From CAVQCJ01 sp963711005 (lineage in GTDB: Bacteria > Actinomycetota > Actinomycetes > Prado026), in NCBI GenBank assembly GCA_963711005.1, contig CAVQCJ010000003.1:62001-126000 (forward strand): 64,000 bases of DNA. The letters are read 5' to 3'. This document shows, piece after piece, positions 1 through 8,391 of this stretch (the stretch's first letter is position 1; every line of letters begins with the position of its first letter). The notes beneath the pieces are model-generated. The model was given only the letters and a program-made list of their open reading frames with translations. It made no database searches and was not told the DNA's origin. Position numbers and translations under genes: made by a program.

Positions 1-1
1 G

Positions 2-229
2 GGGCGCTCGCTCCCGCACAGCTCCGCGGCTCAGTACCGGCTCTCCCACAAGATCGCGAAGTCCGCGATCCGCCCCGGTGACCTGGTCTTCTTCGTCTCG
101 TACGGCCACGTCTACCACGTCGGTATCTATGCAGGTCATGGCCTGATCTGGCACGCGCCGCACACCGGCGACCATGTCCGACTGGCCACGATCTCCACCA
201 GCAGCTGGGTCGCCGGCCGAGTCCTCTGA
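2..229 (+). CDS. NlpC/P60 family cell-wall hydrolase, C-terminal fragment
   Basis: The window opens inside this gene; only the last 75 residues and the TGA stop are present. The fragment reads as the end of an NlpC/P60 domain: LPHSSAAQY (substrate-pocket region after the missing catalytic Cys), RPGDLVFF, then GHVYHVGIYAG carrying the catalytic His, and GLIWHAPHTGD. These enzymes are secreted endopeptidases that cut peptidoglycan stem peptides (often D-Glu-diaminopimelate bonds). The nucleophilic Cys and any signal peptide lie upstream of the window, so activity cannot be judged. A strong hairpin 40 bases downstream probably ends the transcript. Confidence 0.85.
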   Translation, partial: GRSLPHSSAAQYRLSHKIAKSAIRPGDLVFFVSYGHVYHVGIYAGHGLIWHAPHTGDHVRLATISTSSWVAGRVL

Positions 230-270
230 CCCGCCCCGGTTCGGACACGTCCGGTGCATCACCCAGCCCG

Positions 271-328
271 CCACGGCGGTGCTCGGAGGCCCTCCCCCCC
301 GCCTCCGGACACCGCCGTGGCCCCTTTT
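271..328 (+). terminator. Hairpin with short T tail after the NlpC/P60 gene
   Basis: CCACGGCGGTG and the following bases pair with CACCGCCGTGG (arms 271-289 and 302-320, two small mismatches, C-rich loop), followed by CCCCTTTT at 321-328. This is a good rho-independent terminator for the gene ending at 229. The rest of the 230-521 gap shows no open frame with coding-like third positions; it presumably holds the pckG promoter, but no clear -35/-10 pair was recognised. Confidence 0.7.
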
Positions 329-521
329 CGGCCCCTGGGCCCTTACCCGGACCGCGGGCGGTGCACCGTCCGTGACCGCTCCTGTGCGGTTGATCACACC
401 AGTCCGCGCGTCGGGTGCATCCCGGGGGGCGGAGGTGGCCGACGCGAGCCGGTTAGGGCACCCTGAGGCCACCTGATCCGGCCCGGATCACGGTCCGACT
501 CCTGCAGAGGGATGACCCGCG

Positions 522-2336
522 ATGACGGTCCCAGGGCTCGACGCAGCGCCCACGACGAACACCAGGCTCCTGACCTGGGTGGCCGAGATCGCCGCCCTGA
601 CCCAGCCCGACCGCGTCGAGTGGAGCGACGGCTCCCAGGAGGAGTGGGACCGGCTCACCCAGCTGCTGGTCGACGGGGGCACGTTCGTCCGGCTGAACCC
701 CGACCTGCGGCCGAACTCGTTCCTGGCCAGGTCCAACCCGAGCGACGTCGCCCGGGTCGAGGACCGCACCTTCATCTGCTCCGAGCGCGAGCAGGACGCC
801 GGGCCCACCAACAACTGGCGCGAGCCGTCGCTCATGCGGGCCGAGCTCCGGGAGCTGTTCGCCGGCTCCATGCGCGGCCGCACGATGTACGTCGTCCCGT
901 TCTCAATGGGGCCGCTCGGCTCGCCGATCTCGCAGCTGGGGGTCGAGGTCACCGACTCCCCGTACGTCGTGGTGAACATGCGGATCATGACCCGGATGGG
1001 CACCGCCGCGCTGCGCCTGATCGAGGAGGCCGGCGACTTCGTCCCGGCCCTGCACTCGGTCGGCCACCCGCTCGTCGACGGAGCTGCGGACCTGTCGTGG
1101 CCGTGCAGCGACACCAAGTACATCGTGCACTTCCCGGAGACCCGGGAGATCTGGTCCTACGGCTCCGGCTACGGCGGCAACGCGCTGCTGGGCAAGAAGT
1201 GCTTCGCGCTGCGCATCGCCAGCGTGATGGCCCGCGACGAGGGCTGGCTGGCCGAGCACATGCTGATCCTCAAGCTCACGTCCCCGGAGGGCGACGTGCG
1301 GCACCTGGCGGCGGCCTTCCCGAGCGCCTGCGGCAAGACCAACCTCGCGATGCTCGAGCCGACGGTGCCCGGATGGAAGGTCGAGACCGTCGGCGACGAC
1401 ATCGCCTGGATGCGGTACGCAGCGGACGGCCGCCTGCACGCGATCAACCCCGAGGCGGGCTTCTTCGGCGTCGCCCCCGGCACCGGGCCGAAGACCAACG
1501 CCAACGCCGTGGCCACCCTGTACGCCAACTGCATCTTCACCAACGTCGCGCTCACCGACGACGGCGACATCTGGTGGGAGGGGCTCACCGACACCCCGCC
1601 CGCGCACCTGATCGACTGGAAGGGCCGGGACTGGACGCCGGAGTCGCTGGAGCCGTCCTCGCACCCGAACAGCCGGTTCACCGCACCGGCCGCCCAGTGC
1701 CCGTCGATCGCCGACAGCTGGGAGGACCCGGCCGGGGTGCCGATCGACGCGATCCTGTTCGGCGGCCGGCGCGCCACCAACGTCCCGCTGGTGAACGAGT
1801 CCTTCGACTGGCAGCACGGCGTCTTCATCGGGGCGACGGTGTCCTCCGAGCAGACCGCCGCGGCCGAGGGCACGGTCGGCGCGCTGCGCCGCGACCCGTT
1901 CGCCATGCTCCCGTTCTGCGGCTACAACATGGCCGACTACTGGGGTCACTGGCTCGACGTCGGCAGGGCCACGGTGCCGGACAAGCTGCCGAGGATCTTC
2001 CAGGTGAACTGGTTCCGCAAGGACTTCGACGGCCGCTTCCTGTGGCCCGGGTTCGGCGAGAACAGCCGGGTGGTCGAGTGGGTGATCCGTCGGATCGAGG
2101 GCAAGGCCGACGCGGTGAAGACCCCGCTGGGCCTGCAGCCGTCACCGGGTGCGCTGAACCTCACCGGGCTGGGGCTCGCCGACCAGCAGGTGGCCGAGCT
2201 GTTCGCCGTGAACGTGGACAGCTGGCGGGTCGAGGCGGACCTGACCGAGGAGTACTTCCAGAAGTTCGGCGAGCACCTGCCCGCGGCGCTCACCGACGAG
2301 CTGGCCCAGCTCCGCGCACGCCTGTCCGACGCCTGA
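522..2336 (+). CDS. pckG: Phosphoenolpyruvate carboxykinase (GTP)
   Basis: Cytoplasmic enzyme converting oxaloacetate plus GTP to phosphoenolpyruvate, CO2 and GDP at the start of gluconeogenesis. At 604 residues it has the length of the GTP-dependent family, not the ATP-dependent one (about 530). The nucleotide-loop motif FPSACGKTN lies at residues 266-274 with the hyper-reactive cysteine (C270) typical of GTP enzymes; YGSGYGGNALLGKK precedes it and NPEAGFFG follows. The ATG is preceded by AGAGGG at 506-511. It is a single gene, convergent with the M48 protease. In an organism that also carries RuBisCO it would link C4 acids to sugar synthesis. Confidence 0.97.
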   Translation: MTVPGLDAAPTTNTRLLTWVAEIAALTQPDRVEWSDGSQEEWDRLTQLLVDGGTFVRLNPDLRPNSFLARSNPSDVARVEDRTFICSEREQDAGPTNNWREPSLMRAELRELFAGSMRGRTMYVVPFSMGPLGSPISQLGVEVTDSPYVVVNMRIMTRMGTAALRLIEEAGDFVPALHSVGHPLVDGAADLSWPCSDTKYIVHFPETREIWSYGSGYGGNALLGKKCFALRIASVMARDEGWLAEHMLILKLTSPEGDVRHLAAAFPSACGKTNLAMLEPTVPGWKVETVGDDIAWMRYAADGRLHAINPEAGFFGVAPGTGPKTNANAVATLYANCIFTNVALTDDGDIWWEGLTDTPPAHLIDWKGRDWTPESLEPSSHPNSRFTAPAAQCPSIADSWEDPAGVPIDAILFGGRRATNVPLVNESFDWQHGVFIGATVSSEQTAAAEGTVGALRRDPFAMLPFCGYNMADYWGHWLDVGRATVPDKLPRIFQVNWFRKDFDGRFLWPGFGENSRVVEWVIRRIEGKADAVKTPLGLQPSPGALNLTGLGLADQQVAELFAVNVDSWRVEADLTEEYFQKFGEHLPAALTDELAQLRARLSDA

Positions 2337-2342
2337 CCTGCG

Positions 2343-2372
2343 CGTGCCCGCGGACGTCAGCCGCGGCGCACG
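2343..2372. terminator. Hairpin between convergent pckG and M48 genes
   Basis: CGTGC-CCGCGG pairs with CCGCGG-(c)-GCACG around a 7-base loop, an 11-bp stem with one bulge. It lies right after the pckG stop and overlaps the last codons of the opposing protease gene, so it could end transcripts from both sides. No T run is present. Confidence 0.45.
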
Positions 2373-3583
2373 TGGAAGCGGTCGTAGACCCGTCGGTTGA
2401 CCCACTCGCGGAGGGGGTCGAGCTCGGCGTCCATCGAGTGCGCGCTGACCGGGTCGAGCACCACAGCCGGGGGTAGCTCGGGCAGGGTCGCGACCAGGGC
2501 TCGGCGCAGGTCGTCGGGTGGGTGCGAGTCGTAGGCGCCGTTCCGGTGCCGGTTGCGCCGGGTCGGCCAGCCCGACCCGGCCAGCTGGCGGCTCTCCGCC
2601 CGGACTGCGGCGAGCACGTCGCCGCGGTCGGCGCCCATCACCGTGCGCCGCATCGCCAGGTCGAGGGCGTCGGTCTCCATCAGCGTCGACAACGCCCCGG
2701 TCATCGCGGTGCGCCCGGCGACGCGGGTCCCGGCGACGTCCGCGCCGTACTCGGCCCGCTGCGACTGCCGCTGGGTCACCACGAGCAGCACCCCGTACGT
2801 CGCCGCCGGCAACAGCCCGACGATCGCGAGCAGCCAGCGGGTGAAGATCTCACCCAGCCCGAGCAGGGGCGGGTCGCCGCGCAGCAGCGTGCCGCGCCGC
2901 AGCTCGGCCGCGGCCGACGTCTCGTACCGGCACACGAGCATCCACTCGCGCAACGCCTCCAGCGCCGTGCTGACCAGAAGCAGGTGCCGGCTGTCCTTGG
3001 CCGCCGCGTGCCCGAGCTCGTGCCCCAGCAGGGCCACCCGTTGCTGCGAGGGCAGCGCGTCCCACAGCGGCAGCCCGATGACCAGCACCCGCTCCCGCCG
3101 CCAGCCGACGACGGAGTAGGAGGCGTTCAGCCGTTCGTCGAACCCGACCCGGTCCGGCGCGGGCGCGCCGGCCGCCTGGGCGACCCGCGCCACCAGGTCG
3201 ACGGTCTGCGGGGCCTCGACCCAGCGCACGCCTTCGGGTGCGCGGCCAGGTCTCGGCCGGGTCAGCCAGGCGGCCCCCAGCAGCAGCACCGCTGCGACGA
3301 CCCCGAGGCCGCGGAAGGGGGTCTCGACCAGCACGAACCCGGCCAGGAGCACCAGGGCGAGCGTCACCAGGTGCACGCAGGACGCGATGACCGCGGCCGC
3401 GATCGACGCGGCGCCGGGGCCGGTCGCCGACTCGGGGTTCGCTCGGACCGACTCGTAGAGGCCCTCGACCGCCCGGTCCGCGAACCGGTCGCCCTGCGCC
3501 CGGACCCAGCCGCGCAGGCCGCGTCGCGCCCCAGTCTCGGTACCACGCCCGAGCCCGGCGTCCGTCCCCGCTCCCGTAACCAT
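2357..3583 (-). CDS. M48-family membrane zinc metalloprotease
   Basis: A 408-residue protein with hydrophobic segments at about 65-110 and 240-265 flanking an M48 peptidase domain. The zinc motif HELGH is at about 188-192 and the third ligand is the Glu of AEYGAD near 278. M48 proteases (HtpX/Ste24-like) degrade or process membrane proteins. The start (MVTGAG) is the first of the frame; the next in-frame candidates lie well inside. The first 60 residues are basic and polar and probably cytoplasmic. It appears to be transcribed alone. Its exact substrate is unknown. Confidence 0.85.
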   Translation of the reverse strand: MVTGAGTDAGLGRGTETGARRGLRGWVRAQGDRFADRAVEGLYESVRANPESATGPGAASIAAAVIASCVHLVTLALVLLAGFVLVETPFRGLGVVAAVLLLGAAWLTRPRPGRAPEGVRWVEAPQTVDLVARVAQAAGAPAPDRVGFDERLNASYSVVGWRRERVLVIGLPLWDALPSQQRVALLGHELGHAAAKDSRHLLLVSTALEALREWMLVCRYETSAAAELRRGTLLRGDPPLLGLGEIFTRWLLAIVGLLPAATYGVLLVVTQRQSQRAEYGADVAGTRVAGRTAMTGALSTLMETDALDLAMRRTVMGADRGDVLAAVRAESRQLAGSGWPTRRNRHRNGAYDSHPPDDLRRALVATLPELPPAVVLDPVSAHSMDAELDPLREWVNRRVYDRFHVRRG

Positions 3584-3745
3584 CGCTCCTCAACCCGTCC
3601 CTGCTGCCTGCCCCCATGCTGCCCCGCCCAGGTCTCGGTTCGGACAAGGCGCGGCAGCGTGCGGGAACCGGGCCGGTGGTGATCACGTCCCAGCGCTGCC
3701 GGGATGCATCGGCGGCCCGGTCCTACGTTCGCAAAGGGGCCCGAC

Positions 3746-4786
3746 ATGAGCGGTCGACCAGAGCACGGGACGGGAACGCGCAGGACCGGCGGTGTCCGGC
3801 ACCGCGTGGTGGTGACCACCGGGGCCGGCGCGCTGCTGGGTGTGCTCGTCCTGGCCGGCTGCTCGGGCACGGACCAGACGGCGAGCGTCCAGGCCGGCGG
3901 CGTGGCTGTGACCGCTCCGCAGCCGGCGGCCACCCAGGCGGGCAGCGGGGGCGACGGCTCGCTCGTCGGGTCGCCGGCGGCGCCCGGGACGACCGACGCC
4001 GCCAGCCGCGCGGTCGCACCGGAGAAGGCGCCCGACACAGGGCTCACCGGGTTGTCGCTCGCCGACCGGTCGATCGTGCGGACCGCGACGCTGAGCGTGC
4101 GGGTGCCCGACGTCCTGGCGGCATCGGCCCGCGCGTCCGCGCTAGCCACCGCACAGGGCGGGTTCGTGGCCGGCGAGGACACGCAGGCGCAGCCGGACCA
4201 CCCGGCCAAGGCCGAGGCCGTGCTCACGCTGCGCGTCCCGTCCGACCGACTGCCGGCCCTGCTGACCCAGCTGCGCGCTCTCGGCACCCTGCTCGACGAG
4301 GAGCAGAGCGCCGCCGACGTCACCGGCCAGGTCGTCGACGTGCAGGCCAGGATCAACGCGCAGAAGGCGAGCGTCGCCCGGGTCTCGGCGTTGATGGCGC
4401 GCGCGACGACGCTGGGCCAGGTCGTTCAGATCGAGGGCGAGCTGACCAGGCGTCAGGCGGACCTGGAGTCGCTGCAGGGCCAGGCAGCCAAGCTCGCGGA
4501 CCAGACAGCGCTGGCGACCGTGACGGCCACCATCGTCGGCCCGACGGCTGCGGTCGCGGTCGTCAAGCCAGCGCCGTCGACAGGTTTCGGCGCCGGCCTG
4601 TCCAAGGGCTGGCACGCGTTCGCGGTCTCCGGGACCTGGCTGCTCACGGCGGTCGGGGCGGTGCTGCCCTTCGCCCTGCTGCTGACGCCGTTCGTGCTGC
4701 TGTTCGTCTGGCTGGCGCGGCGCCGGACCCGCGGCGCCGGCCCGGACCCGCGCCCGTCCGCCGACGCCCCGCCCGCGACCGCCTGA
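3746..4786 (+). CDS. DUF4349 lipoprotein with C-terminal membrane anchor
   Basis: The start chosen is the ATG with AAAGGGG six bases upstream; an earlier in-frame ATG at 3704 lacks a ribosome site. Residues 20-39 form a lipoprotein signal ending in the lipobox LAGC (C39). After a Ser/Thr/Pro/Ala-rich linker comes a DUF4349 domain (from RSIVRTATLSVRV to about residue 275) with a long predicted coiled helix in the middle, then a membrane segment (about 307-335) followed by RRRTR. The protein would thus be held at the membrane at both ends with the domain outside. The function of DUF4349 is not established. Confidence 0.85.
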   Translation: MSGRPEHGTGTRRTGGVRHRVVVTTGAGALLGVLVLAGCSGTDQTASVQAGGVAVTAPQPAATQAGSGGDGSLVGSPAAPGTTDAASRAVAPEKAPDTGLTGLSLADRSIVRTATLSVRVPDVLAASARASALATAQGGFVAGEDTQAQPDHPAKAEAVLTLRVPSDRLPALLTQLRALGTLLDEEQSAADVTGQVVDVQARINAQKASVARVSALMARATTLGQVVQIEGELTRRQADLESLQGQAAKLADQTALATVTATIVGPTAAVAVVKPAPSTGFGAGLSKGWHAFAVSGTWLLTAVGAVLPFALLLTPFVLLFVWLARRRTRGAGPDPRPSADAPPATA

Positions 4787-4842
4787 CCCGCCACGCCGCC
4801 CAGCGCGCCCTCACTGGGCGCGCCACCGCCGTGCCCGCCCTC

Positions 4843-4885
4843 GTTGCATACGGATTGGGGTCATGACCCCCAATCCGTATGCAAC
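4843..4885. repeat. Near-perfect 43-base palindrome between convergent genes
   Basis: GTTGCATACGGATTGGGG (4843-4860) is repeated in inverse at 4868-4885. The centre GGGGTCATGACCCC is itself palindromic, so the whole element pairs along 21 bp with only one extra C. It sits between the DUF4349 gene (ending 4786) and arcB (ending 4904) and is much more AT-rich than its surroundings. No T run follows on either strand. It may act as a bidirectional terminator, a protein-binding site or a mobile palindromic repeat. Confidence 0.8.
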
Positions 4886-4903
4886 GGCGCCGCCGGGGGG
4901 TGG

Positions 4904-5911
4904 TCAGTCGCCGATGGTGGCGACCATCACGGCCTTGATGGTGTGCAGGCGGTTCTCCGCCTGGTCGAAGGCGATGTTCGCGGTCGAGGCGAACACCTCG
5001 TCGGTGACCTCCAGGCCGCCTTCCAGACCGGTGCTGGCGGCGACCTGCTGGCCGACGACCGTCCGCGTGTCGTGGAACGCGGGCAGGCAGTGCATGAACT
5101 TCGCGTCGGGGTCACCGGTGCGCTCGAGGGCCGCACGGTTGACCTGGTACGGCAGCAGGTCGCGGACCCGGGAGTCCCAGACTTCCTTGGGCTCGCCCAT
5201 CGAGACCCACACGTCGGTGTGCACGAAGGCGGCACCGCGCAGGCCCTCGTCCAGGTCCTCGGTGACGGTGATGCGCGCGCCGGAGCCGGCCGCCCGCTCG
5301 TGCGCGGCGTCCAGGACGTCCTTGCCCGGCCACAGGTCGCGCGGGGCGCAGATCCGAACGTCCGAGCCCATGATCGCGCCCGTCACCAGCAGCGAGCAGC
5401 CCATGTTGAACCGGCCGTCGCCGAGGAAGCAGTACGACAGCTCGGACAGCGGCCGCCCGCCGGAGTACTCGGCCATCGTGAGGAAGTCGGCGAGCATCTG
5501 GGTCGGGTGCCACTCGTCGGTCAGCCCGTTGTAGACCGGCACCGACGAGTGCGCCGCGAGCTCCTCGACGGTGGCCTGCGCCTTCCCGCGGAACTCGATC
5601 GCGTGGAACATCCGGTCCAGGACCCGGGCGGTGTCCGCGGCCGACTCTTTGTGGCCGAGCTGTGAGGAGCTCGGGTCGAGGTACGTGACGTGCGCGCCCT
5701 GGTCGTACGCGGCCACCTCGAAGGCGCACCGCGTTCGCGTCGACGTCTTCTCGAAGATCAGCGCCACCGACCGTCCGCGCATCCGCTGCTCCTCGGTGCG
5801 CTGCCGGCGCTCGAGCTTGAGCTGCGCGGACAGGTCGAGCAGGTGCTGGAGCTCCTCCCGGGTGAAGTCCAGCTCCTTGAGGAAGTCCCGGCCGTGCAGG
5901 TCGTTGGTCAT
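4904..5911 (-). CDS. arcB: Ornithine carbamoyltransferase, catabolic type
   Basis: In the arginine deiminase pathway it converts citrulline plus phosphate to ornithine and carbamoyl phosphate, from which carbamate kinase can make ATP. The 335 residues carry the carbamoyl-phosphate motif STRTR (57-61), SSSQLGHKES, HPTQ (135-138), and the ornithine-side HCLP (274-277). SMGEPKEVWDSRVRDLLPYQVN resembles catabolic ArcB more than biosynthetic ArgF. Its ATG overlaps the arcA stop (ATGA), so the two are translationally coupled. The family also contains biosynthetic enzymes; context, not sequence alone, gives the arcB call. No carbamate kinase gene is in the window. Confidence 0.9.
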   Translation of the reverse strand: MTNDLHGRDFLKELDFTREELQHLLDLSAQLKLERRQRTEEQRMRGRSVALIFEKTSTRTRCAFEVAAYDQGAHVTYLDPSSSQLGHKESAADTARVLDRMFHAIEFRGKAQATVEELAAHSSVPVYNGLTDEWHPTQMLADFLTMAEYSGGRPLSELSYCFLGDGRFNMGCSLLVTGAIMGSDVRICAPRDLWPGKDVLDAAHERAAGSGARITVTEDLDEGLRGAAFVHTDVWVSMGEPKEVWDSRVRDLLPYQVNRAALERTGDPDAKFMHCLPAFHDTRTVVGQQVAASTGLEGGLEVTDEVFASTANIAFDQAENRLHTIKAVMVATIGD

Positions 5912-7137
5912 CGGACTCCGTCGCGTTCGATGGGACAGGTCATGCAGCGCGGACCGCCGCGGCCGCGGCCGAGCTCGCTGCCGGCGACGGCGACGATCTC
6001 GATGCCGTTCTTGCGCAGGTACGTGTTCGTCGTGGTGTTCCGTTCGTATCCCACGATCACCCCGGGCGCCAGCGCGAGGAAGTTGTTGCCGTCGTCCCAC
6101 TGCTCGCGCTCGGCCGAGCGGACGTCCTGCGCCGCGGAAAGCACCCGGACCGAGCCGACGTCCAGCGCGGTCGCTACCGCCTTCCACAGGTCGTCGTTCT
6201 GCTCGACCAGGATCTCGGCCGGTCCGTCGCCGGGCGTCAGCGTGAACGAGCGCAGCTCGGACGGCAGGTATGGGTAGGTCACGAACGCGTCGGCGTCGAC
6301 CATGGTCATCGCGGTGTCCAGGTGCATGAACGCCCGTCGCCGCGGCAGCTCGACGGCGATGACCCGGTCCACCTCGCCGCCGGCGAACCATCCGGACACC
6401 AGCGCCTCGATGCCCTGGGCGGTCGTGCGCTCGCCCATGCCGACCATCACGGCCCCGTTGCCGATGACCAGGATGTCGCCACCCTCGCAGGTCGCCGGCT
6501 CGTGCGGGTCGTCGTCGTTGCCGTACGAGAACCGGAACCCGTCGCGCTCGGCGGCGAACATCGGGTGGAAGTTGTAGATGGCCTGCGAGTGCACGGTCTC
6601 GCGCTTGCGCGCCGGCATCGTCATGGGGTGCACCGACAGGCTGCCGTACACCCACGCGGAGTTGTCTCGCTGGAACAGATGGTTCGGCAGCGGGGTGAGG
6701 ACGAAGTCCTCCTCGTCGAGGTGCTGCCACAGCAGGCTCGGCTGCCTCGGCAGCTGCAGGTCCTTCTTGAGGATCCCGCCGATCAGGAACGTCGCCAGCG
6801 TGGCGGCGTCCAGCGAGCGCAGCATCTCGCCGAGCGGGCCGACCAGCGCAGCGCCTACGGTCCGGTCGTTCGCGGTGCGGTCGAGCACGAAGTCGCGCGC
6901 GGCCGGCAGCCCCAGCGTCTGCGCCAGCAGGTCGGCGTAGTAGTGCACGACCGCGCCGTGCTCGCGCAGCGCAGCGACGAACGCGTCGTGCTCCTCCCGG
7001 GCGCGCTGCGCCCACAGCACGTCGTCGAACAGCAGCTCGCCGACGTTGGTCGGGGTCAGCCGGGACAGCTCCAGGCCTGGCCGGTGCACGACGACCTGCT
7101 TGAGGACGCCCACCTCCGAGTCCACGTGGAACGCCAT
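5908..7137 (-). CDS. arcA: Arginine deiminase
   Basis: Hydrolyses arginine to citrulline and ammonia, the first step of the deiminase pathway. The 409-residue length fits the family. The C-terminus GGPRCMTCPIERD carries the catalytic Cys (C398), and NHLFQRDNSAWVYG and FMHLDTAMTMVD hold the substrate-binding and catalytic Asp/His region. The ATG has GGAGG five bases upstream. It lies 14 bases after the amidotransferase gene and overlaps arcB, forming a three-gene operon. The pathway gives ATP, ammonia and acid tolerance in other bacteria; regulation here is not visible. Confidence 0.95.
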   Translation of the reverse strand: MAFHVDSEVGVLKQVVVHRPGLELSRLTPTNVGELLFDDVLWAQRAREEHDAFVAALREHGAVVHYYADLLAQTLGLPAARDFVLDRTANDRTVGAALVGPLGEMLRSLDAATLATFLIGGILKKDLQLPRQPSLLWQHLDEEDFVLTPLPNHLFQRDNSAWVYGSLSVHPMTMPARKRETVHSQAIYNFHPMFAAERDGFRFSYGNDDDPHEPATCEGGDILVIGNGAVMVGMGERTTAQGIEALVSGWFAGGEVDRVIAVELPRRRAFMHLDTAMTMVDADAFVTYPYLPSELRSFTLTPGDGPAEILVEQNDDLWKAVATALDVGSVRVLSAAQDVRSAEREQWDDGNNFLALAPGVIVGYERNTTTNTYLRKNGIEIVAVAGSELGRGRGGPRCMTCPIERDGVR

Positions 7138-7151
7138 CGCGACCTCCGGGC

Positions 7152-7850
7152 TCAGCGTCCGACGGGGACGGGACGTCCGGTCAGCCGCCCGGACAGGAAC
7201 GAGGCGACCAGCACGTCGGCCCGCGCCCGTGCCTCGGGCTCGCGCCGCTGCGCCTCGGCGATGACGTCCGCCGGTTCGACGGAAGTGCCCTCGAGGGTGC
7301 CGGTGACCCCGACCGACCAGCGCTGCAGCATCGACGGCGTGGCCTCGGGATGGAACTGCACCGCGAGCGCGCTGCCCTGCACGAACGCCTGCGAGCCCAC
7401 CGCGTTCCTGGCCAGCTCGGTGCTCTCCGGCGGCGGGGTGAACCGGTCCCAGTGCCACTGCAGGTACGGGCCGGTCGGGATCAGGTCGGGGACGTCGCAG
7501 TCGACGCCGAACCAGCCGATCTCCGGCTCCGGGGCCCGCTCGACGGTGCCGCCGAGCGCGTGCGCGAGCATCTGCCCGCCGAAGCAGATCCCCAGGACGG
7601 GCACGTCCGCGTCGACGGCGGCGCGCAGCAGCGCCACCTCGCGGTCCACGTGGGCCGCGACGTGCGGCCAGTACACCGACCAGTCCGAGCCGAGCGAGAC
7701 GACCAGGTCGAACGACCCGGGTGCCGGCAGCCGGCCGGCTCCGTCGCCGTCGCGGTGGGCCGGCTCGATCCTCGCGCCGCGGGCGACCAGCGCGGCACCG
7801 ACGTACCCGGGGTCGTCGTCACCTCGGTTGGCGATCAGCAGGACGCGCAC
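7152..7850 (-). CDS. Class I glutamine amidotransferase-like protein
   Basis: A stand-alone amidotransferase fold of 232 residues with the nucleophile elbow GICFGGQ (catalytic Cys) and the paired HPEA near residue 180 supplying His and Glu. Such GuaA-like proteins release ammonia from glutamine or gamma-glutamyl compounds, or serve as peptidase relatives. Two in-frame GTGs (7850 and 7859) are possible starts and neither has a strong ribosome site. It is the first gene of the arcAB operon, which suggests a role in arginine or polyamine nitrogen flow, for example on a gamma-glutamyl derivative. That role is an inference from position. Confidence 0.8.
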   Translation of the reverse strand: MRVLLIANRGDDDPGYVGAALVARGARIEPAHRDGDGAGRLPAPGSFDLVVSLGSDWSVYWPHVAAHVDREVALLRAAVDADVPVLGICFGGQMLAHALGGTVERAPEPEIGWFGVDCDVPDLIPTGPYLQWHWDRFTPPPESTELARNAVGSQAFVQGSALAVQFHPEATPSMLQRWSVGVTGTLEGTSVEPADVIAEAQRREPEARARADVLVASFLSGRLTGRPVPVGR

Positions 7851-7869
7851 AGCGGACACCCTAGACGCG

Positions 7870-7904
7870 ACGCAGCGCCGCCCCCAGAGGGGACGGCGCT
7901 GCGT
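7870..7904 (-). terminator. Hairpin between the cold-shock gene and the arc operon
   Basis: ACGCAGCGCCG (7870-7880) pairs with CGGCGCTGCGT (7894-7904) and, after one mismatch, CCCC pairs with GGGG around a three-base loop. It lies 20 bases after the cold-shock stop and 20 bases before the amidotransferase start, all on the minus strand. Without a T run it may be a terminator or an attenuator letting some read-through into the arc operon. Confidence 0.6.
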
Positions 7905-7924
7905 TCGACCGGCGAGCGGTGGGT

Positions 7925-8131
7925 TCAGATGCCGCGGACCTGCTCGGCCTGCGGGCCCTTCTGGCCCTGCACGACCTCGAACTCGACCCGCTGCCCCTCG
8001 TCCAGGCTGCGGTAGCCGTCGGACTGGATCGCTGAGAAGTGCACGAAGACGTCGGCGCCGCCGCCGTCGACAGCGATGAAGCCGAAGCCCTTCTCGGCGT
8101 TGAACCACTTCACGGTGCCCTGCTGGGCCAT
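7925..8131 (-). CDS. Cold-shock domain protein
   Basis: A 68-residue single cold-shock domain with the RNA-binding motifs KWFNAEKGFGFI (RNP1) and VFVHFSAI (RNP2). Such proteins melt RNA secondary structure and act as RNA chaperones at low temperature or constitutively. The ATG at 8131 is preceded by GGAG five bases upstream; a GTG two codons earlier is less well placed. It follows a leader of up to 260 bases that could fold over its own ribosome site. It is probably monocistronic because of the downstream hairpin. Confidence 0.95.
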   Translation of the reverse strand: MAQQGTVKWFNAEKGFGFIAVDGGGADVFVHFSAIQSDGYRSLDEGQRVEFEVVQGQKGPQAEQVRGI

Positions 8132-8210
8132 TTCCACTCCTAGGAGCTGGGGTGTGACGCCCGCACCTCGCGGACGCCGGTGCCGTACTGCCCGCGTCGT
8201 GCCCTAGGAG
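8132..8210 (-). promoter_or_regulatory. Cold-shock mRNA leader with possible ribosome-site sequestering pairing
   Basis: In the transcript, CTCCTAGG (8210-8203) is complementary over 8 bases to CCTAGGAG (8144-8137), which contains the ribosome-binding GGAG. The pairing would hide the ribosome site, as in thermosensing cspA leaders. The self-palindromic CTCCTAGGAG at the site may also compete. The fold is inferred from complementarity only. Confidence 0.35.
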
Positions 8211-8391
8211 AAGATCCCCGCCAAGCGCACCCGGCCCCTTCGGCGACCGCCGGGAGAGGGTCCAGGTCGAACACGTTCTCGGTACTGCGACCGCCGAGGA
8301 GGTTACCAGCGCGGGCCGGGCGAGGGGAGCGTTGCGCGATCGGCGTTCCGCCGGGGCTTCCGGTGGTGCACAGTGGGCCACTGTGGGCGAG

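Noticed and set aside
26..60. Start of an independent small gene at the window edge
   Set aside because: Only the frame starting at base 2 carries coherent NlpC/P60 motifs; the other frames there are shadows.
4904..7015. 703-codon open frame that would fuse extra sequence to ArcB
   Set aside because: The part above 5911 is the wrong frame of arcA; ArcB proper begins at the ATG overlapping the arcA stop and has the family length.
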